From Hymenobacter cellulosivorans (GTDB lineage: Bacteria > Bacteroidota > Bacteroidia > Cytophagales > Hymenobacteraceae): a stretch of DNA of 64,000 bases. The notes beneath the pieces were generated by a model that was not told the DNA's origin, did not search any database, and was given only the letters and a program-made list of their open reading frames with translations. Position numbers and translations under genes: made by a program. Within the stretch, counting starts at the first letter, position 1, and the number at the start of each line of letters is the position of its first letter. This document shows positions 42,434 to 51,998 of this stretch, one piece after another. The stretch is taken from contig NZ_CP095049.1 in NCBI RefSeq assembly GCF_022919135.1, positions 6,037,667-6,101,666 on the forward strand. The letters run 5' to 3'.

Positions 42434-45400
42434 CTATTTCTTCAACTTATACTCAAGTGACTCCACCCGCACCCGGGTACCGGCTGAGTGGGCCGCAAAC
42501 TCCGGGGCGTAGAGGCATTGCAGCTGGCTCAGGCCACCCGAAAAATTGCCGCTTTGGGCGGCCCGCAGCCGGTATTCGAATGTGTGGGTGCCCTTGGGAA
42601 AATAGCTGATGAAAAAGTTGGTGGCAGCATCCCGCGGACTCTCGTAGTAGCCCAGCCCGCCCTGGTAGCGGTAGCCCGAAGTCTGGCCAATAAGCTCCAG
42701 GCCTGCCGCCCGCTGATCCTTCAAGTGCACGTATTCCAGGTTCCGGTCGGCGCGCAGCACCAAGCGCACCACCAGCACGTCGCCTACCTGCAAGGGCGTG
42801 GCGGCCGTGAGCGGCTCCAGCACCGGGCCGCCGGCAGTGCGCTGCTCCCGGTAGAGCTGGCGCTCCAGTTGCAGGCCAGTAGTGGCGGCCGCTACTTGGT
42901 CAATTTGCTCGAAATACTGCCAGTACAATGCCCCCCAAGCCACGCCTGCATCAGTTTTGCGCACCGTGACTTTGCCTTGCTCGGGCCGGATACTGGCCGC
43001 ATCGAAGGTAGTTTTGAAGTAGCCGGTGCCGGCTTGCTGCGTTTTGGGCGCCGGTGCTGCCACACCGCCCAGCGTGATTTGCAGGGGTTGGGCGGGCTGC
43101 AGCCAATCGGAGCCGCGCAGCAGCAGGGCGTAGCAGGCATCGGCGGTGGCGCGGGTGCTGGCCCAGTTCTGGGTCTGCTTTTGCTTGAGCAGCCAGAGCT
43201 TCATTTCGTCCACAGCCCGCTGGTTGTTCTGTACTTCGTCGAAAGCCTCGATGAGCGTGGCCTGGGTTTCGGTGGGGGCCTCGCGCCAGTAGTAGCCGCC
43301 GCGCACTTCCTTCCAGTACATGCCCAGCTCCTCGGAATGCAGGGCATTTTGCGTCAGGGCCGTCATGATATCTTTCACGGCGGCGGGCTGGGTTTTGCCG
43401 CGGTGCAACGCCAGAGCAGTCTGGGCTTGCAGGTAGCGGGTCTGGCTGGTCCAGAACGAGGCAGCCTGCTGCTGGTAGTAAGCGTGGGCAGGCTGGTCGG
43501 CTTTGGCTACGGCCGGGCTAGGCCAGAAACTGCGGGCGTACAGGGCCTGAATCTGCAGGTCGTGGAGGTGATTTTGCTTCAGGTCTACGCCTTTCTGGCG
43601 CCGTAGCTCGGTATAATCCTTCTGCAGCTGTCCGTCGAGGTAGTTTAGGGCTTGGCTCAGAATCCGGGCCGCTTGCGCGTCTTGCGTGACCGGGAAGGCG
43701 CCCAGGCGCTGTAGTTTGCCAAAGCCGGCCACGATGAGCTGGGTGATATAGCGGTCATCAGGCATTCGCTCAAACCAGGGAAAGGCCCCGGTTGGGCTTT
43801 GCATTTTGGCCAGCTTGGTCAGGGCCCGGCTGGTTTCGGCTTTGAGGCGGGTTTCGTCGAACAACTCGGCGAGGCGGCGCATCCGCTCCGTTTCCGACTG
43901 CGCGTCGCGCACCCAGGGCGTTTCCTGCAGCAGCAAGGCTTTCAGCTCCTGGTTCTGCTCCAGCTTACTGGCCAGGGCGGCGGAGTTGCCATTCAGCGCA
44001 GCCCGCTTCCACTCATCCAGCATAGGCCGAATGCGGGGGTTACTCTGTAGAATATTTGCTGCCAGCAGGTTGGCGTACAGGCGACTAAAGACCTGCTCGG
44101 AGCATTCGTAGGGATACTCCGTCAGGTACGGCAAAGCCTGCACGGCGTACCAAGCCGGGTTATGGGTCATTTCCAGCGTCAGGGAGTAGTTGCGGCGGGT
44201 GGCCGAGGTGGTGCTGGTCAGCTTCTTGAGCTCAAACTCGCGCGTGGCCGGGCCTACAATGGGCAAGGGCAGGCTTTCGGTGATGAGCAGACGGTTGGGC
44301 AGCACCGGCAGGGTGTTTTCCTCCCCGTCGGAGAAAGTAGGCTGGTCGTTTGTAGCTTTTGAGTGGGCCTTTTTGGTCCGCTTGGGCTTCTTGCCGGTGG
44401 TTGGCTGCTTGTGGTCGGCTTGTCCTTGCGCTACCACGCGGTAGGTCAGGGCCTCCAGCGGCAGCTGACCTTCGGCGGTTTTGGGAATAGTCAGGTCCCA
44501 GCTCACGGCCGCGCTCTGGTTGGCACTAACCGAGAAAGGCACCTGGGCGGCGCTTTTCAGCACCACGTTTTCCACCGGCTGTTGGGTGCGGGCATCGAAG
44601 AGAAAGAGTTGGGCCGTGCCGCTCAGCGGCTGGTCGGTGAGGTTGCTGAGCTTGGCCGACAGCCGCAGCTGGTCGCCTTCCCGGAAAAAGCGCGGGGCGT
44701 TGGGCGTCACCTGCAGCTGCTTTTGGGTTACGAGTTCCCGCTGGAGCAGGCCGCTGTGCAGCTGCTGATCGTGGGCCAGGGCCAGCAGTTGCCAGCGCGT
44801 CACGGCTTCGGGCATCTGAAATTCCAGCACGGTTTCGCCTTGGGCATTGGTGCGCAGGTCGGGCAGCCAGAAGGCTGTTTCGCGGAAATCCTTACGGGCC
44901 TGCACGGCCGAGAGGTCAGGCTGAGGCGTAGCAGCGCCAGCGGGCGGCGGAGAGGCTGGCGCGGGGGCACTGTTACCGGCCATGGCCTGGGAGTCGGCCA
45001 TCCCCATTTCCTCATCTCTCTTAACTACCGGTGCCCTAAACTTCATGGAGCGAACCATAGCCGGCGCAGCCGTATTGCCTCGTACTGTCTGGGTGGAAAT
45101 CACCTTATCCTCTAACTCTTCCTGATCAGCCAGTTCGCTGACGCCACTTTCCGGCTCGTACAGGTAGCCCCACCAGTTGATACCCGGGTACCGTCGTCCG
45201 GCCCCGGCATCATAATTCGGATTGTCGCTAAGCAGAGAAGTAGACTCCAGCGTGCCGAAATGTCCATTCCAAGCCAGGCTGGCCGGATAATACGGGCGCG
45301 GAAAATCCAGCGGGGGAAAAGAATGGGGCTGGAAGACATCCAACGATTTGTCGTAGAGCGTGGCCAGCAGCTCAGCCGCGGCGGGCTTACCGTCGGTTTG

Positions 45401-48400
45401 GTGAATAGTTACGCGCCAGGTTTCTTTCTGACCCGGCTGTAATTTGTCGCGGAATGTGGCCACGCTCAGCACCAGAGGTGCGGGCGGCGTAGCTACTTGC
45501 ACGTGAGCCGTATACAGATAGAGACGATTGTCGCGCACCTGGGTAATATGCACGTAGAGCTGTTCGCCCTCCAGGGCGGTGGCCACCGGAACCTCCACGA
45601 CGCGCTGCTCATTGGCGGCCAGGGTCAGCCACTCGCGGCGCAGGGTTTCGCCCTGGACTTCAGCTTCCAGCAACACGCGCGCTCCGGCCTCGGAGCTGCC
45701 CACCAGAAAGCGGGCCGTTTGGCCCGGTGCCACACTGTCCTGCAGGGCCACAAACCAGTTGGGCGTCGGCAGCGGCAGCGTGGCGGTGGTGGCCGAATAC
45801 AGCGTGAAATAGTGCTCGGCTTTCACCGGCTCCTTACTCGTGCTGGCCGTGGCTTCGAGTACGTAGCGGCCGGGCTGCTGGGTAGCCAGCGCGGCGGGCA
45901 GCTCAGCCAGCAGGGGGCTTTTCCCGGTGTCAAATTCCTGGGTGAGCACCAGGGTACGAACCCAGGTACTGTCATTGTCTTCCAGCTCGTAGGCATCGAG
46001 CGGAAACTGGCGTTTAAACTCCTCCCGGCTCAACACTTCCCGCTCCGGCCGTTCCCAGGCGCGCGGGCGGAAGGCGCTGGCGGGTGGCCTAAGACGGTAG
46101 AGGCGCAGTTGCCCACGAGCTGGCAACGGAGTACCGGCCGCGTTGGTGCTGAACAAATGCAGGGCTGGCTGCTTTTCGCGGTTTATCAGTCCCGGCATGT
46201 CCAGACGCAGGCTCAGGGCCTCGGCCCCGATGCTCACGCTCTGCTCACCGGTGCGGGTTTCGCCGGCGGCATCGGTTACGTCAGCCGTCACTTCGAAGAG
46301 GTAGCCAGGCTGCCAGGGGCCACGCTTACCGGCGGGCAAAGCCTCACCTTTGGCCACAAACTGCACCGTAAAGCCGCCCGCCGAATCGGTTTGGGTCGTA
46401 CCGTTCAGGATTTCAACCTGCCCCGGTCCGCGGGGAATTCCGAAGCCACGGCCAAACATTGGCCAAAGGGTGCGGCGCACCACGCGGTAGCTCACCTGCG
46501 CCCCATCGACGGCCTGCCCGGCATAGGCGGTGGCTTTGCCGCGCACTACCACCGGCTGCCCCAGCACGGGCGTGCCCGCCACAGGTTCAAACGTGACTTG
46601 GAACGAGGGGCGCTTGTAGTCTTCCACGGCAAAGCTGGTACTGCCAAAGTCGGTTTGCAGACTCATTACCCCATTGAGCAAGCCGGTGGGCAACACCATC
46701 GAGCCGTGGAAGGAGCCAAAGTCGGAGCTGGTAAAAGAGAGCGTCTGCACCGTTTGCCCATTCACATCCTGGAGGCGCACCGTCACGGGCAGCTTCGTCA
46801 GCAAGCGGGACTTGTCGGCCCGGGTTTCGGTAGCAATGCCTTTGAAATACAGGGTCTGGCCGGGACGGTAGATGGCGCGGTCGGTGTACAAAAAAGCCTG
46901 GCGCTGGACCGTTTCCCCGCGCTGGCGGCTGGTGCGCGGACTAAAGCTGCTCTCCTCCCCTATCAGCAGCGAGTCGGGGCCTTTGGTGAGCAGCAGAGCC
47001 CGCAGCGTCGTGTATTCGCCGATACTCGGCGCGGGCTTGATCTGCGTCAGTCCTTCCGCGGTGGTGGTCTGGGCCGGGCCGCGCCGCTGCTTGTGGGTAC
47101 GGGCTTTCTGGTCGTAGTACTGGAAGAAGGGCACTACCGTCACGGCGCTTTGTGGCTGGCCATTTTGCCGGTGCAGGACCAGTACTTCGGGGCCTGCCAC
47201 CTCTGCGCCGCCCCGGCGCACCTGGCTTAGCAAGCTGGCCGTAAGCTCAGCGTAGGCGGTAATAGTGCCGGCCTGCTCCTTGGTGGCATTTTCGGCTTTG
47301 GTACTAATGACCACTACGTACTGGCCAACTGGCAGTGCTGGTCCGGCGTGCTGTAGCGAGTGGCGGCGGTAATCCTGGGGACCAGCCACGTCCAGGGTCC
47401 AGGCGGCCGCCGGCTTGGCGGCCAAGGCCCGGGCGTAGGTTTTGCGGAAGTCATTTTCCTCCCCATTGTTGTCAGAAAAGCGCACCCGCACGGCCTGGGC
47501 CGTGCTGACCCGGTAGGCCTTGGCGTACAGGCGCGACACATTCCGCACGTTGAGCCGCAACAGCCAAGGCTGGCCGGGCAGCACCACTTCTTCGGCAGTG
47601 AAGCTCAGGTCGACGGCTTCCAGGCGCTGCCGCAGCGCCGCCGCCCGCCGCCCGCCCACCGACTTGGGAAAGCGCTGCTCGGCCAACCGGGCCAGCTCAT
47701 GGGCTTTGGCCGGATCGGTTTCTTCCAGGGTTTGGGCCTGCTCGGCCAAGAACTCGGCGGAAATGGGCAGCTGTTGCAGCGCTTCGGCCTCCCGGGCCAA
47801 GGCTGCACGGTACAGGTCATCTTTGGCGGCCATCGGAGTGTGCTGGTACACGAAGCGCAGCCGCTTGAGCGTCACATCGGCCAGGGCCGCGGGGTTGGCA
47901 GCCTCGGTCAGGCGGAAAGCAGTAAGCTGCTGCAATGCCCGCAAGGCGTGGAACTGCCCGTTGAGGGAGTCGGCCGGTGGGGCGCTGAGCGGCAGCCGGG
48001 CAAAGTCGGCGGCGGGCCCGAACAAGGCCGGGTTCTGGAGCTCAAACTGGGCGGCGGGAGTGGTAATGTAGTACTCGTCGTTGCCCAACCCTTCAACGGC
48101 GCGGTGGGCCAGCAAATCGTAGAGCGTGGGCCGCAGCTCTCGGCTTTCGGCATCACCGCCCCGCACGGCGTACCCCAAAGCCGCCAGTTGCAGTTTCTGC
48201 TGGCGCGTGGGCTCGTCGGTGAGCGAGGCGCGGTAGTGCTGCACCACGGCGCTGCCCAGGCGGGCGGCATCCCAGGTCTGGATATCAGCGGCGCTGGCGT
48301 CGGCAGCATTGGGGGTCGTAGCCGTGCGGTTGTAGAGCTGGTAGCGGTGCTCCTGGTAATACTGGGCGTAGAGCTGAGCCAGCAGGCTGTGCAGAATGGG

Positions 48401-48442
48401 CCGGGCCGGAAACTTGGCCGTTTTCAAATCAGCTTCTACCAA
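42434..48442 (-). CDS. Alpha-2-macroglobulin-like protein, main body
   Basis: A giant (about 2000 residues) bacterial alpha-2-macroglobulin with MG2 domains. The first 250 residues are helical (TPR-like), then successive MG domains follow, with the MG2 segment QRQAFLYTDRAIYRPGQTLY near residue 530. A Pro/Ala-rich, bait-like stretch (SAPAPASPPPAGAATPQPDL) precedes the A2M domain with AFWLPDLRTNAQGETVLEFQ. The thioester motif is present as PYECSEQVFS (Cys about 1447), so the protein can probably trap proteases or attack targets covalently. The reading frame is open above 48442 towards a frameshift at 48521-48524, beyond which an in-phase signal peptide lies. Its product would normally be periplasmic or surface-attached. 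Confidence 0.9.
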   Translation of the reverse strand: MVEADLKTAKFPARPILHSLLAQLYAQYYQEHRYQLYNRTATTPNAADASAADIQTWDAARLGSAVVQHYRASLTDEPTRQQKLQLAALGYAVRGGDAESRELRPTLYDLLAHRAVEGLGNDEYYITTPAAQFELQNPALFGPAADFARLPLSAPPADSLNGQFHALRALQQLTAFRLTEAANPAALADVTLKRLRFVYQHTPMAAKDDLYRAALAREAEALQQLPISAEFLAEQAQTLEETDPAKAHELARLAEQRFPKSVGGRRAAALRQRLEAVDLSFTAEEVVLPGQPWLLRLNVRNVSRLYAKAYRVSTAQAVRVRFSDNNGEENDFRKTYARALAAKPAAAWTLDVAGPQDYRRHSLQHAGPALPVGQYVVVISTKAENATKEQAGTITAYAELTASLLSQVRRGGAEVAGPEVLVLHRQNGQPQSAVTVVPFFQYYDQKARTHKQRRGPAQTTTAEGLTQIKPAPSIGEYTTLRALLLTKGPDSLLIGEESSFSPRTSRQRGETVQRQAFLYTDRAIYRPGQTLYFKGIATETRADKSRLLTKLPVTVRLQDVNGQTVQTLSFTSSDFGSFHGSMVLPTGLLNGVMSLQTDFGSTSFAVEDYKRPSFQVTFEPVAGTPVLGQPVVVRGKATAYAGQAVDGAQVSYRVVRRTLWPMFGRGFGIPRGPGQVEILNGTTQTDSAGGFTVQFVAKGEALPAGKRGPWQPGYLFEVTADVTDAAGETRTGEQSVSIGAEALSLRLDMPGLINREKQPALHLFSTNAAGTPLPARGQLRLYRLRPPASAFRPRAWERPEREVLSREEFKRQFPLDAYELEDNDSTWVRTLVLTQEFDTGKSPLLAELPAALATQQPGRYVLEATASTSKEPVKAEHYFTLYSATTATLPLPTPNWFVALQDSVAPGQTARFLVGSSEAGARVLLEAEVQGETLRREWLTLAANEQRVVEVPVATALEGEQLYVHITQVRDNRLYLYTAHVQVATPPAPLVLSVATFRDKLQPGQKETWRVTIHQTDGKPAAAELLATLYDKSLDVFQPHSFPPLDFPRPYYPASLAWNGHFGTLESTSLLSDNPNYDAGAGRRYPGINWWGYLYEPESGVSELADQEELEDKVISTQTVRGNTAAPAMVRSMKFRAPVVKRDEEMGMADSQAMAGNSAPAPASPPPAGAATPQPDLSAVQARKDFRETAFWLPDLRTNAQGETVLEFQMPEAVTRWQLLALAHDQQLHSGLLQRELVTQKQLQVTPNAPRFFREGDQLRLSAKLSNLTDQPLSGTAQLFLFDARTQQPVENVVLKSAAQVPFSVSANQSAAVSWDLTIPKTAEGQLPLEALTYRVVAQGQADHKQPTTGKKPKRTKKAHSKATNDQPTFSDGEENTLPVLPNRLLITESLPLPIVGPATREFELKKLTSTTSATRRNYSLTLEMTHNPAWYAVQALPYLTEYPYECSEQVFSRLYANLLAANILQSNPRIRPMLDEWKRAALNGNSAALASKLEQNQELKALLLQETPWVRDAQSETERMRRLAELFDETRLKAETSRALTKLAKMQSPTGAFPWFERMPDDRYITQLIVAGFGKLQRLGAFPVTQDAQAARILSQALNYLDGQLQKDYTELRRQKGVDLKQNHLHDLQIQALYARSFWPSPAVAKADQPAHAYYQQQAASFWTSQTRYLQAQTALALHRGKTQPAAVKDIMTALTQNALHSEELGMYWKEVRGGYYWREAPTETQATLIEAFDEVQNNQRAVDEMKLWLLKQKQTQNWASTRATADACYALLLRGSDWLQPAQPLQITLGGVAAPAPKTQQAGTGYFKTTFDAASIRPEQGKVTVRKTDAGVAWGALYWQYFEQIDQVAAATTGLQLERQLYREQRTAGGPVLEPLTAATPLQVGDVLVVRLVLRADRNLEYVHLKDQRAAGLELIGQTSGYRYQGGLGYYESPRDAATNFFISYFPKGTHTFEYRLRAAQSGNFSGGLSQLQCLYAPEFAAHSAGTRVRVESLEYKLKK

Positions 48443-48520
48443 GCTAATGGCTTTTACATCGGCATTTTCCTCTTTGGCCTCCAGCAGGCGTAGCTTATAG
48501 AGCAGGGCCCGCAGGTACTC

Positions 48521-48732
48521 GGGGTATCCTGGCGCTGCCGGGCAGCGCGGTAGAGCTCATCCACGAGCTTGGCGGCCGAAGCCGTCTGGTCTTTTTTCAG
48601 CAGCTGGTCTACCTGCTGCCACTTTTTGGCGTCGGGGCCGCCGCTGCCGGGCGGCAGAGAGCGGGAAGAACCGGTGGAAAACAACATTAGCAGGGCCAGG
48701 AGGCTTAACAGGAATGGACGACGCATAGACAT
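48521..48732 (-). pseudogene. N-terminal part of the A2M gene, out of frame with the body
   Basis: From ATG 48730-48732 or 48724-48726 the frame encodes a signal peptide (MRRPFLLSLLALLMLFSTGS) and the helical start DAKKWQQVDQLLKKDQTASA, ending in ARQRQDTP. The body frame continues naturally from there as EYLRALLYKLRLLEAKEEN. The two are joined by a run of four G on the plus strand (48521-48524); one additional G would restore one continuous frame of roughly 2100 residues. Either a real frameshift mutation, phase variation, or an assembly/sequencing error. Confidence 0.75.
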
Positions 48733-48851
48733 AGGACAAGGAGGGGCAAGTTGGCAAAGTTTTGATGCCTGCTTGAGCTTTATTCCACACGCCCGCGCCC
48801 AGAAAATATTGCCAGCCTCTGGCAAACCCACCAAAAACTACCGGGGTTGGC

Positions 48852-48881
48852 TTGGCTTACGGCGGCGCTGTAGTATCTTTC
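48852..48881 (+). promoter_or_regulatory. Promoter of the 48920 operon
   Basis: TTG (48852-48854), exactly 19 bases, TATCTTTC (48874-48881): a good Bacteroidota promoter with a single mismatch in the last base. It implies a 5' UTR of about 30 bases. Confidence 0.6.
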
Positions 48882-48919
48882 TTATCTACTTAGCCGCCCG
48901 GGTTGCAGGGTTTTAGCCG

Positions 48920-49834
48920 TTGAAGAATTCCCCTATTTACGTCGAAACCCGCATCGACTGTCCCATGGACGAACTCTGGGCCCACACCCAGCAGCCGGAG
49001 CTACACCAGCAGTGGGATTTGCGCTTCAGCGAAATTCAGTACCTGCCCCGGGCCACCGAAACCGAGCCCCAACAGTTTCTCTACGCCACCCGCATCGGTT
49101 TCGGACTGGGCGTGGCCGGCAAGGGCGAGAGTGTGGGCACCAAGGAGAAAAACGGTGAACGGACCTCGGTGCTCAAGTTTTGGTCCGACGAGTGGCTGTC
49201 CTTGATTCAGACCGGGGCGGGCTACTGGAAATACATTCCGACGCCCACCGGCCTGCGCTTTCTGACCGGTTACGACTACCAGACCCGCTTCGGCCTGCCC
49301 GGCGCCGTAGTCGACCGGCTGGCGTTTCGGCCCCTCATTGGCTGGGCCACGGCCTGGAGCTTCGATTGTTTGCGGCTGTGGCTGGAAAAGGGCATCCGGC
49401 CGGCCGTGTCCCTGCGCTTAGCCCTGACGCAGTGGCTGGTGCGCCTGGTGCTGGGCCTAAGCTGGATTTACCAGGGCGTGGTGCCCAAGCTGCTCTTTCC
49501 CGACACCGGGGAGCTGCGGATTCTGCAGGGTGCGGGCTTTTCCGAGGCTGCCGCTCACCGCGTGGCCACGGCCGTAGGGGTGGGCGAAATCCTGTTTGGG
49601 CTGCTGTTCTGGCTTTTGCCCCGCCGCCAGCTACGGCTGCTCTACTGGCTCAACACGGTGGGTTTGCTGGTGCTCGGGACCGGGGCGCTGGTTAGTCAGC
49701 CGGCCGTATTTGTGGCGCCCTTCAACCCAGTGACCCTTAACCTGACGATGATGACGCTGGCCGCCGTAGGCCTGCTCACCCTCACCGACGAGCTGCCCAG
49801 CGCCAGCCGCTGCCTGCGCCGTCCGCCCCAGTAA
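48920..49834 (+). CDS. SRPBCC-like/DoxX-like membrane protein
   Basis: 304 residues starting with TTG (48920). The N-terminal 150 residues look like a polyketide-cyclase/SRPBCC ligand-binding domain (YVETRIDCPMDELWAHTQQP, LKFWSDEWLSLIQTGAGYWK, LTGYDYQTRFGLPGAVVDRL). The C-terminal half carries four hydrophobic helices (LVRLVLGLSWIYQGVVPKLL, AVGVGEILFGLLFWLLP, LLYWLNTVGLLVLGTGALV, LTMMTLAAVGLLTL), the DoxX-like pattern. So it is probably an inner-membrane two-domain protein of unknown role. It is first of three codirectional genes with DUF4166 and a desaturase, which suggests a lipid-related function. Confidence 0.75.
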   Translation: MKNSPIYVETRIDCPMDELWAHTQQPELHQQWDLRFSEIQYLPRATETEPQQFLYATRIGFGLGVAGKGESVGTKEKNGERTSVLKFWSDEWLSLIQTGAGYWKYIPTPTGLRFLTGYDYQTRFGLPGAVVDRLAFRPLIGWATAWSFDCLRLWLEKGIRPAVSLRLALTQWLVRLVLGLSWIYQGVVPKLLFPDTGELRILQGAGFSEAAAHRVATAVGVGEILFGLLFWLLPRRQLRLLYWLNTVGLLVLGTGALVSQPAVFVAPFNPVTLNLTMMTLAAVGLLTLTDELPSASRCLRRPPQ

Positions 49835-49864
49835 GCCCGGTTCTCGCTCTTTATTCGTCGTTCT

Positions 49865-50545
49865 ATGGCCTCCATCTATCAGCAGCAGCTCGGTTCCGAT
49901 TTTCAGAAGCTTCACCCCCGCATTCAGGAGCGGCTAGCCTTTGCCAGTGAGCACCAACGGGCTTTTATTGGGGAGGGTACCATGGAGCGGGTGTGGCACG
50001 GGCCGCTTTACACCCAGCCGTTTTTGCGGGTGGGGTTGCTGCGCAACATTATGTTTCCCGAGGCCGGCCACAACATCCCCTTCCGCATCGAAAACTACGC
50101 CTACCTCGACCCACTAGGCCGCGAAACGGTGAGTTGGATTCGGCGCTTCGAGTTTGGGCGCCGCACCCGCTGCTTCGACGCCACCATGATTCGCAGCCAG
50201 CAGCGCGGCTGCATTGTCGATTACCTGGGCACTCACCAGCACCTGGCCGTGGACATCGAGCTGGCCGTCACCGAGCGGGGCGGGCTGCGGCTGCGCTCGG
50301 GCGAGCAGCGCTTCTACGAAGGCCCCTTGAGCTTCCGGTTCCCGATGCTGTTTTCGGGCCTGGCCGACGTGGAGGAATGGTACGACGACGCGGCCGGCTG
50401 CTACCGGATTCAGGTCGAGGTCCGCAATAAACTCTTCGGCCGCCTCTTTGGCTACCACGGCTCGTTTCAGCCCCGCTGGCAGAACGTTGCCCCGCACCAG
50501 ATTCCGGCCTACGCCCTACCCCGCCGCCACGAAGGCCGGGAGTAG
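49865..50545 (+). CDS. DUF4166 domain-containing protein
   Basis: A 226-residue soluble protein with the DUF4166 pattern: LHPRIQERLAFASEHQRAFI, GEGTMERVWHGPLYTQPFLR, MFPEAGHNIPFRIENYAYLD, ETVSWIRRFEFGRRTRCFDA and ending with KLFGRLFGYHGSFQPRWQNV. The family is uncharacterised; in other genomes it is often fused to or next to SDR-like or DoxX proteins (from memory). It starts 30 bases after the previous gene and ends 38 bases before the desaturase, so the three form one transcript. Confidence 0.82.
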   Translation: MASIYQQQLGSDFQKLHPRIQERLAFASEHQRAFIGEGTMERVWHGPLYTQPFLRVGLLRNIMFPEAGHNIPFRIENYAYLDPLGRETVSWIRRFEFGRRTRCFDATMIRSQQRGCIVDYLGTHQHLAVDIELAVTERGGLRLRSGEQRFYEGPLSFRFPMLFSGLADVEEWYDDAAGCYRIQVEVRNKLFGRLFGYHGSFQPRWQNVAPHQIPAYALPRRHEGRE

Positions 50546-50583
50546 TCGCAACGTATTTCCGCTTTATAGTATAGCGTGTACTC

Positions 50584-51345
50584 ATGAAAAAGAACTCGGC
50601 TTATCTACAGCTTACCGCCGGCCAACGGCGCATCGAGCTGGCCCGGCCCTGGTTGCTGGCCGCGTTGTACGGGGGACTAGCCCTGACCGGCTGGTGGTGG
50701 CTGGCCGTACCCGTGGCGGTAGCCGTGTGCCTGGCCGCCTTCGTGCAGATGCACGACGCCATGCATAATGCCCTGGGTTTGTCCAAGCCGACGAATGAGC
50801 GGGTTCTGACTTTGAGCGGCCTGCTGATTCTCAAAAGCGGCCACGCCCTGCAGGTTACTCACCTGCGCCACCACGGCCGCTGCCTCACCGAGGATGACCC
50901 GGAAGGTGCCCCGGCCACTTGGTCGTTTTCGCGGGTACTCTGGCAAGGCCCCTGGCACATTCTGATGCTGCGGCGCGAATCCCTGCGCATCGCGCCCCAC
51001 ACCCGCCGGATTCAACTGCTGGAAACGGCCCTAACGGCGGTGCTGCTGGCGGTTTTCGTGGGCCTGTACCTGCTTACCGGCTCCTTGGTAGGGCTGGTCT
51101 ACTGGGGCGTAGCCTTCTTTATGAGTGCGACCATGCCGATTTGGGCGTCTTACATTCCGCACCGCATGGCCTCGCGCCACCCCGCTGCCCGCACGGCTGC
51201 GGCCCTGGCCCAGATCTGGACGCCGGTGGTTGCCTCTTTTGCCTTCCACCACCTGCACCATCACTACCCACGCGTACCGACGGCGCTGCTCTACCGCGCC
51301 GCCGCCGAGCTGCCCCCACCGCCCGAGCACGACCACCATCATTAA
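50584..51345 (+). CDS. Fatty acid desaturase family membrane protein
   Basis: A 253-residue inner-membrane protein with the three histidine boxes of di-iron desaturases: MHDAMHNALG (HxxxH), THLRHHGRCL (HxxHH), and FHHLHHHYPRV near the C-terminus. About four hydrophobic segments are present (LLAALYGGLALTGWWWLAVP, TALTAVLLAVFVGLYLLTG, LVGLVYWGVAFFMSATMPIW). It would introduce a double bond in an acyl or carotenoid substrate using reduced ferredoxin or another carrier. It is the last gene of the 48920 operon and is followed by a bidirectional hairpin terminator. Confidence 0.88.
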   Translation: MKKNSAYLQLTAGQRRIELARPWLLAALYGGLALTGWWWLAVPVAVAVCLAAFVQMHDAMHNALGLSKPTNERVLTLSGLLILKSGHALQVTHLRHHGRCLTEDDPEGAPATWSFSRVLWQGPWHILMLRRESLRIAPHTRRIQLLETALTAVLLAVFVGLYLLTGSLVGLVYWGVAFFMSATMPIWASYIPHRMASRHPAARTAAALAQIWTPVVASFAFHHLHHHYPRVPTALLYRAAAELPPPPEHDHHH

Positions 51346-51363
51346 GCATCGGGCGTGAATAAA

Positions 51364-51405
51364 ACAGGCCGCTTTCCGGGGTTCTCACCCTGAAAAGCGG
51401 CCTGT
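51364..51405. terminator. Bidirectional terminator between the desaturase and DinB genes
   Basis: ACAGGCCGCTTT (51364-51375) with AAAGCGGCCTGT (51394-51405), 12 bp perfect, loop of 18. Lies between convergent genes. Confidence 0.8.
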
Positions 51406-51422
51406 GCTTGTACTGGCTTTTG

Positions 51423-51998
51423 CTACTTCTGACTGTTGTCGAGCACCCGCTCGGCCTGGGCTACATGGCGCTGCAAATGGGTAACGATAAACTCCAGCTG
51501 GTCGGTGAGGCGCAGATAGAGCAGCGGGATAATCGGGTTGGGAATGCGCACGGCGTTGGCATTGATACCCCGGGCCTGCTGCACGATGTTGATGAGCTCG
51601 TCGAGCTGCCGGCCGAATACTTCCACCACTGTGCGCGGCAGCCGGCTGCCGCTGGGCGCGTACTGCTGCGGCGACTTCAGGGGCTTCTCACTGGCGGGCT
51701 GGCGCATGGCTTCAATCAGCTTACGGCCGAAAAAGCCTGATTTTACGGCATCGGAGGGGCGGCTGCCACGTTCCTGGGCCTGCTTGAGCTTGCGGTTGAT
51801 GGTGGGTAGATAATGCCCCCCCACAATGTTGAGGTGCTCCAGGCACTGCCCTACGCTCCACTTGTCGGGGGCAGGCCGCCGGTTGAGCTGGTCGTCGGTC
51901 AGGGGCCGAAAGCGCCGAACGGTCGTTTCCCGTAACGTTTGCAGGTCAGCAGCAAGTTGGTCAAGGAACTCGGTGGTACGCGGGGCAGACTTACTCAT
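51423..51998 (-). CDS. DinB-family protein
   Basis: 191 residues from the ATG at 51998. The helical-bundle DinB/YfiT fold is indicated by RPLTDDQLNRRPAPDKWSVG followed by QCLEHLNIVGGHYLPTINR, where the His in CLEH is the first expected metal ligand. A C-terminal THLQRHVAQAERVL carries the other two histidines. Family members are metal-binding proteins with thiol-transferase or unknown activities, possibly bacillithiol-dependent. It is convergent with the desaturase gene, and its 5' end faces the helix-hairpin-helix gene. Confidence 0.85.
   Translation of the reverse strand: MSKSAPRTTEFLDQLAADLQTLRETTVRRFRPLTDDQLNRRPAPDKWSVGQCLEHLNIVGGHYLPTINRKLKQAQERGSRPSDAVKSGFFGRKLIEAMRQPASEKPLKSPQQYAPSGSRLPRTVVEVFGRQLDELINIVQQARGINANAVRIPNPIIPLLYLRLTDQLEFIVTHLQRHVAQAERVLDNSQK

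Noticed and set aside
45497..47230. Long open frame antisense to the alpha-2-macroglobulin gene
   Set aside because: Same shadow effect; no domain or plausible start, and it lies entirely inside a well-supported coding region.
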